From: Zoogloea sp035335645
GTDB lineage: Bacteria; Pseudomonadota; Gammaproteobacteria; Burkholderiales; Rhodocyclaceae
DNA: 64,000 nucleotides
Direction: 5' to 3'
Assembly (NCBI GenBank): GCA_035335645.1
Contig: DAOQMM010000001.1
Coordinates: 1 to 64,000, forward strand
The notes under the pieces were generated by a model that worked only from the letters and a program-made list of their open reading frames with translations, did not search any database and was not told the DNA's origin. Positions 1 to 7,470 of the stretch are shown piece by piece. Both the position numbers and the translations under genes were made by a program. Numbering within the stretch: the first letter of the stretch is position 1; each line of letters begins with the position of its first letter.

Positions 1-508
<508 letters not shown>

Positions 509-580
509 GAGAGTTCCTTCAGTTGGGATGCTGTTCGAGGGGCCGCGCCAGGGGAGAGGGTTGCGACCAGCTTGGTTCGG

Positions 581-608
581 ATATGGGGATGCGTCCGGCG
601 CTTTCAAG
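581..608 (-). promoter_or_regulatory. Sigma32 (heat-shock) promoter of dnaK
   Basis: Read on the minus strand, CTTGAAA is followed after 13 bases by CCCCATAT. This matches the RpoH consensus (CTTGAAA, 11-16 bases, CCCCATNT) at every defined position. The -35 element overlaps the TGA stop codon of grpE. Transcription would start about 65 bases before the dnaK ATG. No CIRCE operator (TTAGCACTC-N9-GAGTGCTAA) is present here. Confidence 0.88.
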
Positions 609-1188
609 CAGCCGGTTGTGCACTGCGCGCCTTGGACACCACCACCAGCGCGGGACGCAGCACGCGGTCGTGGAGGAGGTAGCCCTTCTGCAGCACGTTG
701 ATGACGGTATTGGGCTCGCCGTCCGCCTCGATGGCGCTGATGGCCTGGTGGCGGTTGGGGTCGAATTTCTCGCCGAGGGGGTTGAGTTCGGTCACGCTGG
801 CGCCCTGGAAGGCCGACAGGAGTTGCTTGAGGGTCAGTTCGACGCCTTGCCGGAGGCTTTCGAGAGTGGCGTTCTCGCTGGCCAGGGCGGCCTCCAGACT
901 GTCTTTGACGGGCAACATCGCCTGAGCGAATTTTTCGGCGGCGAACTTGCCCGCCTTGGCGATGTCGTCCTGGGCACGACGGCGGACGTTTTCCGTCTCG
1001 GCGCGGGCGCGCAACCAGGCGTCGTGGTGTTCGGCCGCCTTCAGTTCGGCCTGGCGGAGGGCTTGTTCAAGGCCCGGGACCACGTCCACAGGGGCTTCCG
1101 GCGCGTCAGGTGCCGCGGGGGGAAGGTCGCTGCCCTGGACGAGTTCCGGTGCGTGGTCGGGGGTCGGCGGGGTGGTTTGGTCTTGCAT
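604..1188 (-). CDS. grpE: Nucleotide exchange factor GrpE
   Basis: A 194-residue protein that drives ADP release from DnaK. It has an acidic, proline-rich N-terminus, a long helix (around residues 40-95, with heptad-like LKAAEHHDAWLRARAETENV followed by RRRAQDDI), and the C-terminal beta domain with LNPLGEKFDPNRHQAI and a tail reading VLQKGYLLHDRVLRPALV, all typical of GrpE. The reading frame is open upstream to 1245, but the start at MQDQ is preferred because GGGAG lies 9-13 bases upstream and the sigma32 promoter sits just before it. dnaK follows in the same direction. Confidence 0.96.
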   Translation of the reverse strand: MQDQTTPPTPDHAPELVQGSDLPPAAPDAPEAPVDVVPGLEQALRQAELKAAEHHDAWLRARAETENVRRRAQDDIAKAGKFAAEKFAQAMLPVKDSLEAALASENATLESLRQGVELTLKQLLSAFQGASVTELNPLGEKFDPNRHQAISAIEADGEPNTVINVLQKGYLLHDRVLRPALVVVSKARSAQPAA

Positions 1189-1218
1189 CGGTGGTGGCTC
1201 CCAGTGTTGACCGCACGT

Positions 1219-1246
1219 AACTGGGGGCGGCAAGCGGTATTTCAAG
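1219..1246 (-). promoter_or_regulatory. Sigma32 (heat-shock) promoter of grpE
   Basis: On the minus strand CTTGAAA, 13 bases, then CCCCAGTT: seven of seven bases match at -35, and -10 has one mismatch to CCCCATNT. The spacer length equals that of the dnaK promoter. The predicted transcript starts roughly 20-25 bases before the grpE ATG at 1188, which supports that start over the longer frame beginning at 1245. Confidence 0.82.
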
Positions 1247-1343
1247 AGGGGCGGAAGTGCCTAAAGTGCTGCAATGGGGTGTAAAATCCTGTCCGATAAT
1301 GGGGTACCGGTCATTCTTTTGGGTGTATTCGTGACGGGCAGGT

Positions 1344-2705
1344 ATGGACAAGGCTCCTGACAAGGTCGGCAAATACAAGCTTCTCCGGGAGATCGGGCGG
1401 GGCGCGACAGCGACCGTCTATCTGGCTGAGCATCCCCAGTACCCGGATCCCGTGGCCCTCAAGCTCATCCGCTTTGACGACAAGTCCAAGGATGAGGCCA
1501 AATGGAACCGGCGCCTGCTCAAACTGCTGCGCGCAGAGATGGACGTCTCCCGCCGTCTCGATCACCCCAACATCATCAAGATCTTCGATACGGCGGTCGA
1601 CAAGGACTTCGCCTACATCGTGATGGAGTATTTTCCGGGAACGACGCTTGAGCACTACTGTAGCTTCGAGCGCCTGTTGCCGCTCCACCGTACGATCGGC
1701 ATGGTGTTCAAGTGTTGCATGGCACTCGATTACGCCTATCACCAGGGTATCGTGCACCGGGACATCAAGCCGGCCAACATCCTTGTCGACGAGAACGACA
1801 ACGTCAAGATCACCGACTTTGGTCTGGCGCTCAACATCAGCAAGAAGAGCGCGTCCGATTCCACCTTCATCATGGGTGTGGGCTCACCGGCTTACATGAG
1901 CCCGGAGCAGATCAAGGGTTACCCGCTCAATCAGAAGACCGATCTGTTTTCTCTGGGCGTGGTGCTGTTCCACATGCTGACTGGGCGCCTGCCGTTCCGC
2001 GCCAAGAATCCCGCCCAGCTGATCTACAAGATCATCAACGCCGAACCGCCGCTGGTGTCCCAGATCAATCCGGAAATCCCGGAGCAGATGGATGCCGTGA
2101 TCCGCAAGTCACTCGAGAAGGATCTCTACTCGCGCTACAAGAACGGCGCGGATTTCGCGAAGGATCTGTCGGCTGTCCGCTACAAGATCTTTGACGACTC
2201 CTACGTTCCGCCGGATAACCGCCGCTTCTCCCAGTTGCGCAAGATGTCCTTCTTCCTGGAATTCGACGATGTCGAGATCTGGGAGGTGCTGCGCATCAGC
2301 CGCTGGCGCAGGGTGGATTCGAACACGCTCCTGATGCGCGAAGGCGATGCCGACCAGCGCTTCGGCATCATCGTGGATGGCAAGGTCGAGCTTTCGGTAG
2401 ACGGCCATCGGGTCTGCGAACTTGGCGACGGCGAGCTGTTCGGCGAACTGGCGTTCCTCGATCAGCAGGACCACAAGCACATGTACACCGTCGTTTCGAC
2501 GACATCACTGACCTACCTGGAAATGAATCCCGCGGCGCTGTCCCTTGCGACCGAGGAATGTCAGGACGCGGTCCGCAGCAAGGTGGTCACGGTGGCGGCC
2601 CGTCGCCTGGGAAATTCGATGCGGGAGCTTTCCAAAGACGGACCGCCGGCTGAGCGCATCACCGCCAGTGGGTTTGGTATGGAACTCCAGCTGGTGGACA
2701 GCTGA
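1344..2705 (+). CDS. Ser/Thr protein kinase with C-terminal cyclic-nucleotide-binding-like domain
   Basis: A 453-residue soluble protein. Residues 10-270 form a Hanks-type kinase: glycine loop GRGATATVY (18-26), ATP-binding Lys40 in VALK, catalytic HRDIKPAN (138-145), DFG (158-160) and SPE in place of APE (185-187). All residues needed for catalysis are visible. Residues about 305-420 form a CAP_ED beta barrel (GDADQRFGIIVDGKVELS, then ELFGELAFLD). The phosphate-binding cassette lacks the arginine that grips cAMP in CRP: the segment after GELAFLD reads QQDHKHMY. The ligand may therefore differ, or the domain may be a protein-binding fold. There are no membrane segments or PASTA repeats. It is divergent from grpE and convergent with trxC. 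The substrate is unknown. Confidence 0.9.
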   Translation: MDKAPDKVGKYKLLREIGRGATATVYLAEHPQYPDPVALKLIRFDDKSKDEAKWNRRLLKLLRAEMDVSRRLDHPNIIKIFDTAVDKDFAYIVMEYFPGTTLEHYCSFERLLPLHRTIGMVFKCCMALDYAYHQGIVHRDIKPANILVDENDNVKITDFGLALNISKKSASDSTFIMGVGSPAYMSPEQIKGYPLNQKTDLFSLGVVLFHMLTGRLPFRAKNPAQLIYKIINAEPPLVSQINPEIPEQMDAVIRKSLEKDLYSRYKNGADFAKDLSAVRYKIFDDSYVPPDNRRFSQLRKMSFFLEFDDVEIWEVLRISRWRRVDSNTLLMREGDADQRFGIIVDGKVELSVDGHRVCELGDGELFGELAFLDQQDHKHMYTVVSTTSLTYLEMNPAALSLATEECQDAVRSKVVTVAARRLGNSMRELSKDGPPAERITASGFGMELQLVDS

Positions 2706-2736
2706 GCACGTGCTTGTCCGGCGCTGCCGGCCTTGA

Positions 2737-3171
2737 TCACGACACGCTTGTCAGCCAACGCACCAGTTCATCTGCACCGATCGCGCCGGATCGGCGCGCC
2801 ACCTCCCGTCCGCCCCGCATCAGCACCAGCGTCGGAATGCTTCGAATCCCGAAGCGGGTGGCAAGGTCGGGTTCGTCCTCAGTATTGACTTTGCCCAGCC
2901 GGTAGGCCGGTTCGAGTCGCCGGGCCGCGGCTGCGAACGACGCTTCCATGCTGCGACAGGGGCCGCACCAGGGGGCCCAGAAATCCACGACCAGGGGGAT
3001 TTCACCGCGACCGGCATGAATCCAGAAATCCTCGCCCGTCAGATGCAAGGGTTCGCCCGTGAACAGCGCCTGCTTGCACCGTCCGCAGCGGCCCTGGTCG
3101 CGCAGACGTTCGCCCGGCAGGCGATTGATCGCTCCACAATGGGGGCAGGGGACGAGGATCGGATCAGGCAT
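2737..3171 (-). CDS. trxC: Thioredoxin 2 (zinc-binding thioredoxin)
   Basis: A 144-residue cytosolic disulfide reductase. Four cysteines in the N-terminus (CPHC at 9-12 and CGRC at 29-32) form the zinc module that separates TrxC from TrxA; the active site WCGPC is at 68-72 and the cis-proline loop reads SIPTLVLM. In E. coli TrxC is an OxyR-controlled, oxidation-responsive protein. Here a sigma32-like promoter lies just upstream. The start MPDP is chosen because GGAG is 9 bases upstream; a longer frame from 3201 would begin inside the -10 element. Convergent with the kinase gene and divergent from the AP2-like gene. Confidence 0.94.
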   Translation of the reverse strand: MPDPILVPCPHCGAINRLPGERLRDQGRCGRCKQALFTGEPLHLTGEDFWIHAGRGEIPLVVDFWAPWCGPCRSMEASFAAAARRLEPAYRLGKVNTEDEPDLATRFGIRSIPTLVLMRGGREVARRSGAIGADELVRWLTSVS

Positions 3172-3199
3172 GGCAGGCTCCAGGAGCAGGATGTCCCTC

Positions 3200-3227
3200 A
3201 TGTGGGGCGGATCGTGCCGGTTTCAAC
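3200..3227 (-). promoter_or_regulatory. Sigma32-like promoter of trxC
   Basis: On the minus strand GTTGAAA, 13 bases, then CCCCACAT. It differs from the RpoH consensus by one base in each element, with the same 13-base spacer as the dnaK and grpE promoters nearby. The expected transcript start near 3193 leaves a leader of about 22 bases before the trxC ATG at 3171. Confidence 0.68.
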
Positions 3228-3302
3228 CTAAAGTTTTGCCTTGCCGCGCCGACATTCCTGGCGTAGCCGCGTGTGGATCGCGGAGTCGACAGGAGGTGGC
3301 CT

Positions 3303-3842
3303 GTGAGCCGAGGCAGCACTTATGGAATCAGCCGGGTGGACAATGACACGAGTCGCACCCACGGCTGGCTGGTGACGATACAGCGTCGCGGCGTGATCTA
3401 CCGCAAGCATTTCAGTGACGGCGTGTTCGGCGGCAAGCAGCGTTCCTTTTCTGCCGCAAAGGAATACCGCGACCAGATCATCGCCGCGCATCCGCCCCTG
3501 TCGATGCAGGAGTACTCCAACATCGTCAAGAAGAACAACCGTTCGGGGGTGGTGGGGGTGTGCCGCTATTGCGCGTCGGAAACCCGCGACCTGCCGGAGG
3601 AAAAGCAGCGCTGGTTCTGGGTGGCCTCCTGGCCCCTGCCGGACGGGCGCCGCAAGCGTGTCAAGTTTTCGGTGAAGAAGTACGGTGAGGATGGCGCATT
3701 CCGCATGGCGATGGATGCGCGCGCGATGGCGCTTGAAAAGCTCGAGGGCGCATTCGATCCCGGTGCCGTGCGTCGCAAGTCCTCCCGGCGCCGCACCACG
3801 CCGGTTCCGGCTACCGGAGGCGCTCCCGCGTCACGCAACTGA
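3303..3842 (+). CDS. Small basic protein with two AP2/ERF-like units
   Basis: A 179-residue protein starting at GTG; the start is fixed by a near-perfect ribosome site AGGAGGT six bases upstream. Two related units are visible. Unit 1 (residues about 7-64) has YGISRVDND, GWLVTIQRRGVIYRKHFSD, then a GGKQ...A..YRD pattern. Unit 2 (about 83-150) has GVVGVCRYC, RWFWVASWPLPDGRRKRVKF, then KYGEDGAFRMAMDAR. The order glycine turn, aromatic strand, basic strand and amphipathic helix is that of AP2/ERF DNA-binding domains, which also occur in bacterial homing endonucleases and in small proteins of Rhodocyclales. No nuclease motif is seen. The C-terminus is basic and disordered. A role in DNA binding is inference. 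Confidence 0.72.
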   Translation: MSRGSTYGISRVDNDTSRTHGWLVTIQRRGVIYRKHFSDGVFGGKQRSFSAAKEYRDQIIAAHPPLSMQEYSNIVKKNNRSGVVGVCRYCASETRDLPEEKQRWFWVASWPLPDGRRKRVKFSVKKYGEDGAFRMAMDARAMALEKLEGAFDPGAVRRKSSRRRTTPVPATGGAPASRN

Positions 3843-3866
3843 TCGACAGAACCGGATCCTGGTCTG

Positions 3867-4208
3867 TCAGTCTCCCCCGAGGGCGAGATTGACCAGCCAG
3901 GTGAGGAGGCTGTAGAGCAGGGCACCCAGGAAGGCGGTGCCGAAGTCCGTGACCGTGAAGCCCTGCACCAGGCCGGAGACCAGCCAGAACATCAGGCCAT
4001 TGATCACCAACGCAAACAGGCCCAGCGTCAACACGGTGATGGGCAGGGTGATCAGCAACAGAAGCGGTCGCAGGATCGCATTCACGAAGCCCAGCAGCAC
4101 TGCACTGATGAGCGCCGCAGAGTAGCTGTCGACGTGGATCCCTGTGACCACTTCCGGGATCAGCATCAAGGCGACTGCATTGAGAAACCAGCGCAGGATC
4201 AGTTTCAT
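3867..4208 (-). CDS. Small four-helix membrane protein (phage-holin-family / YvlD-like)
   Basis: A 113-residue, very hydrophobic protein with four predicted membrane helices, at about residues 5-22, 30-52, 56-80 and 88-110. The motif GFVNAILRPLLLLITLPITV is typical of the YvlD/DUF360 family, which database pipelines name phage holin family although no phage genes are near. The ATG at 4208 is preferred over the preceding TTG because AAGGA lies about 8 bases upstream. It follows hemH by 33 bases in the same direction and may be co-transcribed. Function unknown. Confidence 0.75.
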   Translation of the reverse strand: MKLILRWFLNAVALMLIPEVVTGIHVDSYSAALISAVLLGFVNAILRPLLLLITLPITVLTLGLFALVINGLMFWLVSGLVQGFTVTDFGTAFLGALLYSLLTWLVNLALGGD

Positions 4209-4241
4209 CAAGAGGTCCTTTCAGGTGTCAGGTCCGCGCCA

Positions 4242-5339
4242 TCAGATGGTCGCGCCGAGCTGACGGGCGCGTTCCGCGGATGCGGCAAGCCGCGCGGGAT
4301 CCTCCGCTGGCAAATCGAGCCAGTGACCCAGGTGACGGCGTGCGATGGTGCGGAGCGCGCGGATCCAGTCGTCCCGTTCGTTGAGGCAGGGAATGTAGCC
4401 GAAGGCCTTGCCGCCCGCGGCCAGAAAGGCGTCGCGGCATTCCATGTTGATCTCCTCGAGGGTTTCCAGACAATCGGCAGTGAATCCGGGGCACATCACA
4501 TCCACTGAGGTCACGCCGTCCCGCGCCAATGCCTCCAGCGTAGCCTGGGTATAGGGCTCCAGCCATTTCGCGCGACCGAAGCGGGACTGGAAACTGATCA
4601 CGAGGCGCTCGGCTGGCAGCTTCAGGGCTTCACCCAGCAGGCGGGCGGTCTTGTGGCACTCGCAGTGATAGGGGTCGCCCAGGTCGAGGCTGCGCCGCGG
4701 GATGCCGTGGAAGGACAGGACGAGCTTTTCCGCCTGGCCGTTGCGTTGCCAGTGTTCCCGCACGGACGCAGCCAGGGCGCCGATGTATCCAGGGTCGTCC
4801 GCGAAGCTGCGTACGTAGCGGATCTCAGGCAGATTGCGCCAGTGCTGCAGGCAGTCGCCGACGGCATCCAGCACGCTGGCTGTGGTGCTGGCAGCGTACT
4901 GGGGGTACATGGGAATCACCAGGACGCGGGTACAGCCCTGGGCGCGCATTTCATCCAGGCGACTGCGAACAGAGGGTTGGCCGTAGCGCATGGCCCAGTT
5001 CACGACGAGATCGGGTGCGCCGTCGGCCACGAAGAAGCCGGCCAGCAGTTTGGCCTGACGCTCGGTATGCACCTTGAGGGGCGAGCCCTCGTCGGTCCAC
5101 ACGCTGGCGTATTTGCGGGCGGACTTGGCGGGGCGGGTGTTGAGGATGATGCCGTTGAGGATCAGCCACCAGATCGGTCGCGGGATTTCCACGACCCGTG
5201 GGTCGGACAGAAACTCGCGCAGGTAGGGCCGCAGCGCGTCCGCAGTGGGGGCTGCAGGCGTGCCCAGATTGACGATGAGGATGCCCGTGCGGCTTGGGGA
5301 GCCATGCCGGAAGGGCGGCTCCTGCCAGAATCTGGTCAT
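4242..5339 (-). CDS. hemH: Ferrochelatase
   Basis: A 365-residue enzyme that inserts ferrous iron into protoporphyrin IX, the last step of protoheme synthesis. Signature segments are GILIVNLGTPAAPT near the N-terminus, VLVIPMYPQYAASTTAS (porphyrin pocket), the catalytic-histidine motif VLSFHGIPRRSLDLGDPY, and SFQSRFGRAKWLEPYT with the conserved C-terminal PGFTADCLETLEEI. Length fits the bacterial family. It starts 9 bases after the hrcA stop codon and runs the same way, so the two are probably one transcript. Confidence 0.97.
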   Translation of the reverse strand: MTRFWQEPPFRHGSPSRTGILIVNLGTPAAPTADALRPYLREFLSDPRVVEIPRPIWWLILNGIILNTRPAKSARKYASVWTDEGSPLKVHTERQAKLLAGFFVADGAPDLVVNWAMRYGQPSVRSRLDEMRAQGCTRVLVIPMYPQYAASTTASVLDAVGDCLQHWRNLPEIRYVRSFADDPGYIGALAASVREHWQRNGQAEKLVLSFHGIPRRSLDLGDPYHCECHKTARLLGEALKLPAERLVISFQSRFGRAKWLEPYTQATLEALARDGVTSVDVMCPGFTADCLETLEEINMECRDAFLAAGGKAFGYIPCLNERDDWIRALRTIARRHLGHWLDLPAEDPARLAASAERARQLGATI

Positions 5340-5348
5340 GAAGGATTC

Positions 5349-6377
5349 CTAGTTCTGACCCGAAAGGGCGTTGGTGAGCAGACGGGCGGTGATGTCCACG
5401 ATGGGGATGACCCGTTCGTAGGCCATGCGCGTGGGGCCGATCACGCCCACCGAGCCGACGAGTTGGCCGTCCACTTCGTAGGGTGCAGTGACCACGCTGC
5501 AGTCGTCCAGGGGCGACAGGCCGGCTTCGCTGCCGATGAAGATCTGCACGCCCTGGGCGCGGTTGGAGATGTCGAGCAGTTGCATGAGGCCGGTCTTCTG
5601 CTCGAAGAGCTTGAAGAGTTCCCGCAGGCGGGCCATGTTGGAGGACAGGTCCTCCGCGTCGAGCAGGTTGGTCTCGCCCGAGATGACGTAGGTCTGCTGG
5701 TGCTCGGCAACCGCTGCACTGCCCGCTTCGACGGCGGCGGTCATCAGCTCGGTCATGTCGGAGCGCAGCTGTTTGAGCTCGTCCTGAATGCGGATGCGGA
5801 TCTCGTCAAAAGAAAGGCCCGCGAAGTGCTGATTGAGGTAATTGGCCGCCGTGACCAGTTCGGAGGGGGAATAGCTGCGTTTGGTGAACAGGATGCGGTT
5901 CTGCACGTCGCCTGTGGCGGTGACGACGATCAGCAGGATGCGGCCCTCGGACAGGCGCAGGAATTCGATCTGACGGATGCGGGTGGATTCCTGGCGCGGC
6001 GAGATGACCACGCCGGCAAAGTGGGTGAGGTCGGAAAGCAGCTGTGACGCGGCGTTGATGACCCGCTGGGGTTCGCCGGGCTGGATCTGGTCACGCAGGG
6101 TTTCGATCTGACCGCTACCGACCGGACTGACCTTGAGCAGGCTGTCCACGAAGAACCGGTAGCCCCGCGCGGTGGGAATCCGCCCGGCGGAGGTGTGGGG
6201 GCTGGTGATAAAGCCCAGTTCCTCCAGATCCGACATCACGTTGCGCACCGTCGCGGGCGACAGCTGCAGGCCGGAAAAGCGCGACAGCGCCCGCGAGCCC
6301 ACCGGCTGGCCGTCGGCGATGTAATGCTCCACCAGGGTCTTGAGGAGGATCTGTGAACGTTGATCGAGGCTGCTCAT
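5349..6377 (-). CDS. hrcA: Heat-inducible transcription repressor HrcA
   Basis: A 342-residue repressor that binds CIRCE operators and is kept active by GroEL. It has an N-terminal winged helix (LLKTLVEHYIADGQPVGSRA, then LSPATVRNVMSDLEELGFI and SPHTSAGRIPTARGYRFFVD), a central GAF-like region and a C-terminal domain ending GVIGPTRMAYERVIPIVD. The frame is open far upstream to 7505, but the family N-terminus places the start at MSSLDQRSQ (6377). It is divergent from nadK, an order common in beta- and gammaproteobacteria. No CIRCE element was found in front of hrcA, grpE or dnaK, so its targets (classically groESL) are probably elsewhere. Confidence 0.96.
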   Translation of the reverse strand: MSSLDQRSQILLKTLVEHYIADGQPVGSRALSRFSGLQLSPATVRNVMSDLEELGFITSPHTSAGRIPTARGYRFFVDSLLKVSPVGSGQIETLRDQIQPGEPQRVINAASQLLSDLTHFAGVVISPRQESTRIRQIEFLRLSEGRILLIVVTATGDVQNRILFTKRSYSPSELVTAANYLNQHFAGLSFDEIRIRIQDELKQLRSDMTELMTAAVEAGSAAVAEHQQTYVISGETNLLDAEDLSSNMARLRELFKLFEQKTGLMQLLDISNRAQGVQIFIGSEAGLSPLDDCSVVTAPYEVDGQLVGSVGVIGPTRMAYERVIPIVDITARLLTNALSGQN

Positions 6378-6566
6378 GGCGGGAAATTCGGGGGTGACGC
6401 GATGGATTCTAAGGAAGGCCGAGGGTGCTGAGAAGGGCAACGCGCTGGAGGGCCCATTCGGCACGCAGTTCCGAGGGGTGAGGCGGGGCGTTCCGTATGG
6501 TGATACGTTCTCGCACATGCCGGTGAATGGCAGCGCGTTTCGCCGAATATGTGGTTTAATCGTTGC

Positions 6567-7451
6567 ATGGCCCATGCATTCGACACTATCGCCCTGATCG
6601 GCAAATACCAGAGCCCGGAAGTGGCGGAAGCCGTGCTGCGGCTGGCCAATTACCTGCGCGGCCTGGGGCTGCCGGTGATCATCGAACAGGGCACTGCCAG
6701 CGCGACGGGATTGACCTCCGGTTTCACGGTGGGGAGTTATGAAGAGATCGGCGTGCGGGCCGATCTGGCGGTGGTGCTCGGCGGAGACGGGACGCTCCTG
6801 CACAGCGCCTGCCGCCTGGCCGGCTACGATGTCCCGCTGGTGGGCGTCAATCAGGGGCGGCTCGGCTTCCTGACCGACATCTCCCGCGATGTGGCCCTCG
6901 ACAAGATCGGCGAGATCCTCGCGGGGCGTTTCACCGAAGAGCATCGCGTGCTGCTGGACGTGGAAGTCCTGCGGGGCGGCCAGCGGGTATTCCGCACCAC
7001 GGTGCTCAACGATGTGGTGGTCAATAAGGGCGAGCTCGGGCGAATGATCGAATTCGACCTGAGGGTGGACGGGGAATTCGTCTACACCCAGCGTTCGGAC
7101 GGGATGATCGTCTCCACGCCGACCGGTTCCACCGCCTACGCGCTGTCGGCCAACGGGCCGATCCTGCATCCCAGTGTGGACGGCATTGCCCTCGTGCCCA
7201 TGTGTCCCCATGCCCTCACGGCGCGGCCGATCACCCTGCCGGACCGCTGCTGCATCGAGATCGTCCTGCTGCCGCCCCACGATTCGCGCGTGCACTTTGA
7301 CGGCCAGAGCCGCTATGACGCCCGCGCCGGCGACACCGTACGGATCACCCGTTCGCCCCACACGGTGCGCCTGCTCCATCCCGTGGGCTACAGCTATTTC
7401 GCGATGCTTCGCGAAAAGCTGCACTGGAGTTCCACGCCGCGCCACAGTTGA
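6567..7451 (+). CDS. nadK: NAD kinase
   Basis: A 294-residue ATP-dependent NAD kinase, the source of NADP. Diagnostic segments are VVLGGDGTLLHSACRLAG (GGDG active site), VGVNQGRLGFLTDI, the NE/D-like stretch TTVLNDVVVNKGELGRMIEF, and SDGMIVSTPTGSTAYALSANG (conserved glycine-rich region). The start at MAHAFDTIALIGKYQ matches the family; the frame could begin 18 bases earlier. It lies 189 bases from divergent hrcA. The recN start follows 20 bases after its stop, suggesting co-transcription. Confidence 0.97.
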   Translation: MAHAFDTIALIGKYQSPEVAEAVLRLANYLRGLGLPVIIEQGTASATGLTSGFTVGSYEEIGVRADLAVVLGGDGTLLHSACRLAGYDVPLVGVNQGRLGFLTDISRDVALDKIGEILAGRFTEEHRVLLDVEVLRGGQRVFRTTVLNDVVVNKGELGRMIEFDLRVDGEFVYTQRSDGMIVSTPTGSTAYALSANGPILHPSVDGIALVPMCPHALTARPITLPDRCCIEIVLLPPHDSRVHFDGQSRYDARAGDTVRITRSPHTVRLLHPVGYSYFAMLREKLHWSSTPRHS

Positions 7452-7470
7452 GCGCGCTCGCCGTCTGCCC

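Noticed and set aside
1247..1343. Promoter of the Ser/Thr kinase gene
   Set aside because: TAAAAT (1282-1287) and GATAAT (1295-1300) look like -10 boxes, but no acceptable -35 lies at the right distance for either.
3867..4208. Prophage remnant suggested by a holin-family gene
   Set aside because: No lysin, capsid or integrase gene nearby; the family name is historical and the neighbours are core metabolism.
6378..6566. Promoters of hrcA and nadK in the divergent region
   Set aside because: TAGAAT on the minus strand near 6400 and TTTAAT near 6555 are possible -10 boxes but lack partner -35 elements; not annotated.
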